Virus record (IMG/VR): IMGVR_UViG_3300020221_000083
Span: 1 to 29,453 of that record
DNA length: 29,453 bases
Strand: one strand, 5' to 3'
Source of the DNA: a virus
The translations under genes and the position numbers were made by a program. Within the stretch, counting starts at the first letter, position 1; every line of letters starts with the position of its first letter. The notes beneath the pieces are model-generated. The model searched no databases, was not told the DNA's origin, and was given only the letters and a program-made list of their open reading frames with translations. Below, in pieces: positions 25,159 through 29,453 of the stretch.

Positions 25159-25916
25159 TGACCATTCCTAATTCCATTGTCTGGGTCCCAGGCTCTTATT
25201 GACTCATCGTTAGGAAAAATTCTATGATATTTTTTATTAAAGTCTGGCTTTTCTTCTCCAGTGTGCCCTAGAATTTCCCAAAAGAATGGGCAGGTATATC
25301 TAGTACCATTTTTAATTTTTGTTACTCCATGAACATAATTCATATCCCCTGGGAAAAAATATGCCGAACCTCTTTTTGGTTTAAACTGTATTCCCTGATT
25401 AGGAAAATACAACTCTCCACCTTCATAGTCATCATTTATATAGAATAAACTTGCAATATCATAGTTTGGAAAATCATTAGGAGTTCCTGCATCTGGGCCA
25501 GAGTGCAACTCTTTGTCTGCATGGGGCAACTGATATTGGCCAGGATTCCACTTTACAATAGTTTGCCCAGTAGGTTGAACACTAACATTAAAAAATTTTT
25601 CAATAACTGGCTGAAGTTTATTAAACAAGCCAACAATTACTGGAACAATATTTGGATCATTTTGGTTAAGAGATGGCGCACTTGCTACTCTATCTTTCCA
25701 GTAGTCTGCATCATAAATGACAGTGCCATTTTCATTTTTATGACTTTGGGTAACATCCCAGATAGTTATGCTTCGTGCTGCATTGTCTAAAAAGTCAACC
25801 TCTGCTTGAGTCATAAAGTTTTCTAACTCAATAATATTTTCTGATCCGCTTCCAAAAAAGCCAGAAGGTGTGCTTGATGGCTTTCTCACTACGGTTATGG
25901 CTTCTTGTGAATTCAT
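25155..25916 (-). CDS. 2-oxoglutarate/Fe(II) dioxygenase 6
   Basis: This 253-residue protein opens the long accessory operon. Its ATG lies six bases after TGATATAAT with no ribosome binding site, so translation is probably leaderless. The iron site is H132-A-D134 (Q-L-P-H-A-D), followed by an insert with N-D-F-P-N-Y, then F-Y-I-N-D-D-Y-E-G-G-E. The distal ligand is H196 (Y-V-H-G-V) with R206 exactly ten residues on, giving a fully canonical active site. P-K-R-G-S-A-Y-F-F-P-G precedes it. The C-terminal 40 residues are charged and rich in N, D and P. It probably hydroxylates a protein side chain or small substrate, but neither is identified. Confidence 0.9.
   Translation of the reverse strand: MNSQEAITVVRKPSSTPSGFFGSGSENIIELENFMTQAEVDFLDNAARSITIWDVTQSHKNENGTVIYDADYWKDRVASAPSLNQNDPNIVPVIVGLFNKLQPVIEKFFNVSVQPTGQTIVKWNPGQYQLPHADKELHSGPDAGTPNDFPNYDIASLFYINDDYEGGELYFPNQGIQFKPKRGSAYFFPGDMNYVHGVTKIKNGTRYTCPFFWEILGHTGEEKPDFNKKYHRIFPNDESIRAWDPDNGIRNGQ
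25413..25436 (-). repeat. 24-base direct repeat, copy 2, in dioxygenase 6
   Basis: Identical to 24622-24645. The repeats fall in the same codons of neighbouring paralogs and could serve as recombination points. Confidence 0.8.
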
Positions 25917-25922
25917 ATTTAA

Positions 25923-25931
25923 ATTATATCA
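25923..25931 (-). promoter_or_regulatory. Extended -10 promoter, leaderless start of main oxygenase operon
   Basis: TGATATAAT is followed by exactly six bases and the ATG of dioxygenase 6. No ribosome binding site lies between. It would drive six oxygenases and the SDR as one transcript. Confidence 0.58.
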
Positions 25932-25951
25932 CAGGCTTTATATCCTATAAT

Positions 25952-26668
25952 TTACATACCTTTCTCAGTATTGTCTTCTACATAAAGTTTTAAAGTTTTT
26001 ACTTCATGGGAGCCAAGGCTTTCTCCCTTTTCATTTATAGCATCTCTGTACCAGTCTGTCCATTGTCCAGAACTATTAACCTCTTGTGCTGCTTGTCCAT
26101 ACTTAATGTTTGCTTGTTCTCTTACTCTACCCTCATCTTCATAATTAACAATTTGAATTTTAGTGTTATTTAAATTTGTTAAAGATATTGGAATAATTGT
26201 TGCTATTGGAGTTCCTGCTTTTATGGTAATTGTTTCATTTGCTTTTTTTGCTTTGATTGCCAATGGTAAGGGATTTTCATAAAAAGATGTACTTATTAGA
26301 TTGGACATTGTTTCAAAATTTTCATTAAAATAGTTAACAGGATTAATCGTCCATATGCTAACATCTTTGTCTGTTTTAAAAACTAAGCCTGTATTAAAAC
26401 TTATAGATGACTGCCCCCTACCTGAATAAGAGCCATCTGGGCCAGATATTATATTTATGTGCTGATCGGTTTGATCATTTACGCCATCCCAAATAAATTG
26501 AATATCTTCTTCACAAAACATATTCCACCCAACAACATTTGCCTGAGTTACGGGGAAACATCTATATGCATGGTTTTCTGATGTTGCATCCATCCAATCT
26601 CTTTTAATTGACATTGGACTAATGTTAAATTTAATACCACGCATTTTTTCTATAGATATATTGAACAC
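25952..26668 (-). CDS. DUF6065-like protein
   Basis: GTG 26668 overlaps the upstream stop (TAGTG). ATG 26644 in the same frame could also be used and gives a 230-residue protein. The family resemblance is in R-x-W-M-D-A-T near residues 24-30, A-Y-R-C-F-P-V near 34-40, G-W-N-M near 48-51, and E-T-I-T-I-K-A-G-T-P-I-A-T-I-I-P near 160-175, all hallmarks I associate with DUF6065. I know no established biochemical role. The 255-residue protein encoded two genes upstream shares the T-I-x-A-G-T-P and P-x-N-x-F segments, so both are probably one fold. They alternate with two oxygenases, which suggests a joint pathway. It is the last gene before the leaderless promoter of the next operon. Confidence 0.75.
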   Translation of the reverse strand: MFNISIEKMRGIKFNISPMSIKRDWMDATSENHAYRCFPVTQANVVGWNMFCEEDIQFIWDGVNDQTDQHINIISGPDGSYSGRGQSSISFNTGLVFKTDKDVSIWTINPVNYFNENFETMSNLISTSFYENPLPLAIKAKKANETITIKAGTPIATIIPISLTNLNNTKIQIVNYEDEGRVREQANIKYGQAAQEVNSSGQWTDWYRDAINEKGESLGSHEVKTLKLYVEDNTEKGM

Positions 26669-27351
26669 TATTCATCTGCCCACTTAGGGTCATACATTTC
26701 TGGAGTATGAAATTTTTTGCTATAGTCTAGCATGGTTACAATTGAATACTTTGTTCCAGAATGAACTGGCATTGCTTGATGAGGATACATAAAGTTGGAT
26801 GGGAATATGTAAAGATCTCCAGCCTTTGGTTTAATATTTAAATTTTGTAGTCTAAAGAACAACTCCCCACCTTCATAATCATCATTAACATAAGCAACTA
26901 AAGATACTGTACAATTGTAAGAAAAGCCATGATCGTGATGCTCCATAAAGTGTTGACCTGGACCGTACTTAATAAAATTAAATGCTTCCCAGTATTTAAG
27001 TGGCATAATGTTATACATTTTCCTGTAGTCTTCTACTGCTGCATATTGTGGATCATATACATCTTGCCAAAGTTCTTGAAGTTTTATTGAATCTTCACTT
27101 TTGTCTTGCTCAATGTCAGTTTTCTTAAATTTAAAATCTACACAGTCTCTATACTCAGGCATAAGTTGCTGATATCCAACATATGCTGGCATCCAGTGAT
27201 ATCTTTTGCCTTCAGGAGATAACTCTCCATATTCAGCGACTGATCCTAGGCTGCTTTCAAGTCGATTTATTACGTCAAACTCTTTTTTAATTACTCCTCT
27301 ATAACAGATAATTCCGTTACCAAGATCTTCTTTTTCTGTCCATGATTGCAT
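26668..27351 (-). CDS. 2-oxoglutarate/Fe(II) dioxygenase 7
   Basis: This 227-residue protein has its ATG behind TAGGAGATA, 11 bases after the upstream stop. The iron site is H138-H-D140, the loop is V-A-Y-V-N-D-D-Y-E-G-G-E, the distal ligand is H181 in Y-P-H-Q-A, and K191 is at the +10 place. It is clearly paralogous to dioxygenase 8: V-D-F-x-F-K near residue 71, E-A-F-N-F-I/V-K-Y before the first iron ligand, and H-G-x-x-Y-N-C-T-V-S after it are shared. The DUF6065-like gene follows immediately. Lysine in place of arginine is not proof of inactivity, since some family members use lysine to hold 2-oxoglutarate. Confidence 0.9.
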   Translation of the reverse strand: MQSWTEKEDLGNGIICYRGVIKKEFDVINRLESSLGSVAEYGELSPEGKRYHWMPAYVGYQQLMPEYRDCVDFKFKKTDIEQDKSEDSIKLQELWQDVYDPQYAAVEDYRKMYNIMPLKYWEAFNFIKYGPGQHFMEHHDHGFSYNCTVSLVAYVNDDYEGGELFFRLQNLNIKPKAGDLYIFPSNFMYPHQAMPVHSGTKYSIVTMLDYSKKFHTPEMYDPKWADE

Positions 27352-27362
27352 TTGTATATCTC

Positions 27363-28130
27363 CTATTTATACTCTCTGCGTGACCAAACTTTTTTAATAT
27401 AAACTCCACCGTCAGGCTGACGATAGAACTTTGCGTTATCTACCATTTTACCATATATAGAAGACTGATCTAAAATCTCTATACTGTGGTCCCAGTTTTC
27501 TCTTTTAAAAGGAAGGATTTGTAAATATGGTGTCCCTGCTGGGATTGTTCCTTCCCATCCCTCCGCAATAAAAAATGGAAAACTGCCAAGAAGATGAACT
27601 TTGTCTGAATCAACAATGCCAGTGGTGTTTAAAAATGGAAGGTCAAACCTATTCATTGGGGTCATAAACAATGCACTATATCCCTCTGGCAACTCTAAGC
27701 CCCATGGAGAACTCCAAGCAAAATGATGCTGATAGTATCCTTTAGGATGTTCAAATTGTGGCATTGGTGATCTTTGAGTACAAAAATCTTTATACTTAGG
27801 ATCATTTATTGTGACATTAATTACCCCTTGAGAATTTTTAGCAAAAATTAAATCGCAAGGAGTTTTAAATACATACCCTGTTGCAAATGCATCCATAATT
27901 GCAGGACATGCTTTCCATGTTGGAATTTTCCCATAGTCGTCAGTTGTGCCTTCTTTAGGGAAAGGACAAACCTCTTTTGGTGCTTTCCAATATTCTCCAT
28001 TTGGCATTTTTGCAAATCTGTCTGCATCTTTGTACCAATCTGGGATTTCTTTTTGTGTAGGAACAGGAACAGAAATATCTTCTTTATTTATCCAAGGCCT
28101 GAAGGATGTAAACTTTGCAATTAGAGACAC
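27363..28130 (-). CDS. DUF6065-related protein of unknown function
   Basis: GTG 28130 overlaps the upstream stop by one base (TAGTG) and has AGGAC nine bases ahead. The 255-residue protein has P-x-x-I-P-D-W-Y-K-D near residues 26-34, W-K-A-C-P-A-I-M-D-A near 72-81, P-E-G-Y-S-A-L-F-M-T-P-M-N near 148-160, T-G-I-V-D-S-D near 168-175 and T-I-P-A-G-T-P-Y-L-Q-I-L-P-F-K near 195-209. The last two blocks match DUF6065 in order, so I call it a distant member. No metal site or nucleotide-binding loop is visible. It is placed between two paralogous oxygenases. The family has no function known to me. Confidence 0.7.
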   Translation of the reverse strand: MSLIAKFTSFRPWINKEDISVPVPTQKEIPDWYKDADRFAKMPNGEYWKAPKEVCPFPKEGTTDDYGKIPTWKACPAIMDAFATGYVFKTPCDLIFAKNSQGVINVTINDPKYKDFCTQRSPMPQFEHPKGYYQHHFAWSSPWGLELPEGYSALFMTPMNRFDLPFLNTTGIVDSDKVHLLGSFPFFIAEGWEGTIPAGTPYLQILPFKRENWDHSIEILDQSSIYGKMVDNAKFYRQPDGGVYIKKVWSRREYK

Positions 28131-28843
28131 TACTTGTGTCCTAGTTCATTAATATCTGTCATTACAACAACACAATATTTACTTCCTTTTTTCATTGGCA
28201 AAGACGCATGCTCATAAATATAGTTTGATGGGCAAAGGATAATATCTCCTATTTTTGGAGTATGTGTATAGTTATCCATTCTTGGAAACTTGATTTCTCC
28301 ACCCTCATAGTCTTCATTTATATAAATAACAGCAGACACTGTACAGTTGTACATTGGGCCATGATCAGCATGAATATTGAAATGTGTTCCTTCTCCTTCA
28401 TACTTTACAAAATTAAATGCTTCATAGTATATTACATTAATTCCCCAATACCGTGCATAATCATCAACGCAAAACTTTAACTTTTGATATATCTCTTCAT
28501 GCAAGTCAATTAATTCAGCATTGTGTTCATCTCTTGGACCTAAATTTTCTTGTTTAAATCTAAAGTCTACAGCATCTCTAGCCTTTTTAATTGGCACATC
28601 TGAGTTAGTTACTTTTGCTTCTGACCATTTATATTTGCCATTACTACCCAAGTTAGATTCAAGAATTTTAATATATCTTTCAGAATCTTCTTTTGAAAAT
28701 ACATTTCTATAAAGATTAATTCCTAATGCGGGGTTTTCAACTAAAATATTATTTCCAATAGTTTTTGATGGATATCTATTTAGAGACGTCTCTGATCTAT
28801 CTTTAGTAAACCAAGGCGTTTCATTTTCATCATAGATTGTCAT
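28130..28843 (-). CDS. 2-oxoglutarate/Fe(II) dioxygenase 8
   Basis: This 237-residue protein starts the first accessory operon behind AAAGGAATAAT and a TGATATACT promoter. The iron site is H158-A-D160, followed by Y-N-C-T-V-S and V-I-Y-I-N-E-D-Y-E-G-G-E. The distal ligand is H212 in Y-E-H-A-S and K222 lies ten residues on. Its N-terminal 45 residues are longer than in its closest paralog, dioxygenase 7, and look flexible. Position +27 after the distal histidine is the end of the protein, so there is no C-terminal extension. It lies upstream of the DUF6065-like gene, with TAGTG linking the two. The substrate is unknown. Confidence 0.9.
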   Translation of the reverse strand: MTIYDENETPWFTKDRSETSLNRYPSKTIGNNILVENPALGINLYRNVFSKEDSERYIKILESNLGSNGKYKWSEAKVTNSDVPIKKARDAVDFRFKQENLGPRDEHNAELIDLHEEIYQKLKFCVDDYARYWGINVIYYEAFNFVKYEGEGTHFNIHADHGPMYNCTVSAVIYINEDYEGGEIKFPRMDNYTHTPKIGDIILCPSNYIYEHASLPMKKGSKYCVVVMTDINELGHK

Positions 28844-28871
28844 ATTATTCCTTTGTTTTGGTTATGACTAT

Positions 28872-28880
28872 AGTATATCA
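28872..28880 (-). promoter_or_regulatory. Extended -10 promoter of first oxygenase operon
   Basis: TGATATACT lies 28 bases upstream of dioxygenase 8 in the gap after the 142-residue gene. The leader contains AAAGGAATAAT. Confidence 0.55.
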
Positions 28881-28881
28881 C

Positions 28882-28904
28882 AAAAAAAATACTATTAATA
28901 TTTT
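28882..28904 (-). terminator. Weak AT-rich terminator after 142-residue protein gene
   Basis: AAAATA/TATTTT forms a six-base stem with a seven-base loop followed by a run of T on the minus strand. The stem has no G or C pair, so it is marginal, but the T-run directly after it is typical. Confidence 0.3.
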
Positions 28905-28905
28905 A

Positions 28906-29334
28906 TTAGATTAATGTTATTTCTCTAGTTGTTTCATTATATGAAACTGTTGCTCCTCTAATTGCAAAAGGGCACTTTACAAGAAAAACTTCACCAGAAA
29001 ATGCTGCATCATACAAAGATGCTCTTGCTGAGTCAGACTCAGCGCTTAGTCTAAGAATTATTTTATTATCGCACAAAAATGCATATTGTTTATACGCATC
29101 TTTTTCTTCTTGCGATAGTTCAGAAAATCCTGAATTTGCAGTTCCATCAAAAGATGTTCCGTTCCAAGTAGCACCCTTGGTTGCTGTTGATTTGTAGTCA
29201 GATATGTTCATACCGATGAAATGAAGACCTTTATCCCACTCAGAGTCAAGAGATGCCCTTACTGCTTCGTCAGTTTGAATTACCGAAAGTACCTCGTAAG
29301 TATCTGCAGTATCTTTAACAATTATTGCATACAT
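28906..29334 (-). CDS. Small protein of unknown function, perhaps virion-associated
   Basis: This 142-residue protein starts with ATG behind AAAAGGAGA. The start is preceded by a TGATATACT box. The sequence contains T-W-N-G-T-S-F-D-G near residues 56-64, a phrase common in small tail-fibre-associated phage proteins, then a charged helical part (L-S-Q-E-E-K-D-A-Y-K) and an alternating segment F-S-G-E-V-F-L-V-K. The end, Y-N-E-T-T-R-E-I-T-L-I, looks like a terminal strand. No signal peptide or enzyme motif is visible. I do not recognise the family; a minor virion role is one guess from the tail-fibre-like phrase. Confidence 0.6.
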   Translation of the reverse strand: MYAIIVKDTADTYEVLSVIQTDEAVRASLDSEWDKGLHFIGMNISDYKSTATKGATWNGTSFDGTANSGFSELSQEEKDAYKQYAFLCDNKIILRLSAESDSARASLYDAAFSGEVFLVKCPFAIRGATVSYNETTREITLI

Positions 29335-29356
29335 ATTTTGTGTCTCCTTTTATCAT

Positions 29357-29365
29357 AGTATATCA
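29357..29365 (-). promoter_or_regulatory. Extended -10 promoter of 142-residue protein gene
   Basis: TGATATACT, identical to the box at 28872, lies 22 bases upstream of the ATG, with AAAAGGAGA in between. It follows the stop of the cysteine-rich frame by six bases. Confidence 0.55.
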
Positions 29366-29371
29366 TGTCTG

Positions 29372-29453
29372 TTAGCACCCACAATGACCGCAGCAAGCGG
29401 GACATGCTTGCCAACAATAATTTCTAGTACATCCACTGCAACTACTTTGGGGG
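29372..29453 (-). CDS. C-terminal end of a cysteine-rich protein (start outside window)
   Basis: The last 26 codons of one minus frame encode a cysteine-dense tail with eight cysteines (C-x2-C-x4-C-x3-C-x2-C-C-x2-C-x-C, including a Tyr-Cys-Trp), ending with TAA at 29372. It stops just before the promoter of the next gene, as expected for a real gene end. A second frame is also open here and ends at 29353, which would run through the promoter; I prefer the cysteine-rich one for that reason. Such spacing could bind metal or form disulfides. Too little is visible for a firm call. Confidence 0.4.
   Translation of the reverse strand, partial: PQSSCSGCTRNYCWQACPACCGHCGC

Noticed and set aside
21800-28320. 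Recurring similar 20-24 base segments suggesting a CRISPR-like or regular repeat array
   Set aside because: Each copy falls on the same conserved codons of a paralogous oxygenase gene at irregular gene-length spacing. They are coding homology.
29353-29453. The alternative minus frame with a hydrophobic, non-cysteine sequence
   Set aside because: It would run through the promoter box of the next gene. It is not excluded, but the cysteine-rich frame ends just before that box.

Overview
The window is part of an AT-rich tailed-phage genome (or provirus) with an HK97-type head and a long non-contractile tail. It could equally be a metagenomic phage contig. All credible genes lie on the minus strand, so transcription runs from high to low coordinates. 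The head and tail proteins resemble actinobacteriophage types: a protease fused to a scaffold, a giant tail-type protein beginning with the 'LYAEKV...ALWALDD' pattern, and a B12-dependent ribonucleotide reductase. Several genes also appear to be leaderless. Together these make an actinobacterial host plausible, but that is inference. No gene-free stretch exceeds about 100 bases, and no tRNA, CRISPR array, insertion sequence or integrase is visible.

In order of transcription (right to left): 29453-28906 holds the end of a cysteine-rich reading frame and a small unknown protein. 28843-20900 is an accessory block of eleven tightly packed genes. Eight encode non-identical 2-oxoglutarate/Fe(II) dioxygenases with the prolyl-4-hydroxylase-like core (HxD...H and a recurring N-D-D-Y-E-G-G-E segment). 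Two encode related DUF6065-like proteins, and the last encodes a short-chain dehydrogenase. 20800-18767 encodes a complete adenosylcobalamin-dependent ribonucleotide reductase. 18741-14734 encodes a 1335-residue virion protein with LamG-like parts, probably for adsorption.

14715-10194 is the head module: a small conserved protein, portal, protease-scaffold with a nested scaffold start, and major capsid protein. 10103-7165 holds the neck proteins (a small Pro/Val/Glu-rich protein, connector, head closure, tail completion, tail terminator). 7096-1 holds the tail tube, two paralogous tail assembly chaperones and the tape measure, which runs off the left edge. No terminase, lysis or DNA-replication genes are visible apart from the reductase.

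The sequence also shows a repeated extended -10 promoter, TGnTATAAT or TGnTATACT, just upstream of most transcription units. In four cases the -10 box lies 6-9 bases from the start codon with no ribosome binding site, which implies leaderless mRNAs. Hairpins follow the tail tube and major capsid genes, as expected where the most abundant virion proteins are expressed separately.

The most unusual content is the eight-gene oxygenase array with its DUF6065-like and dehydrogenase partners. Its substrate is unknown; I infer hydroxylation of a virion protein, nucleotide, sugar or host metabolite. Second is a stretch inside the tape measure protein that carries the motif order of a protein/lipid kinase-like fold.
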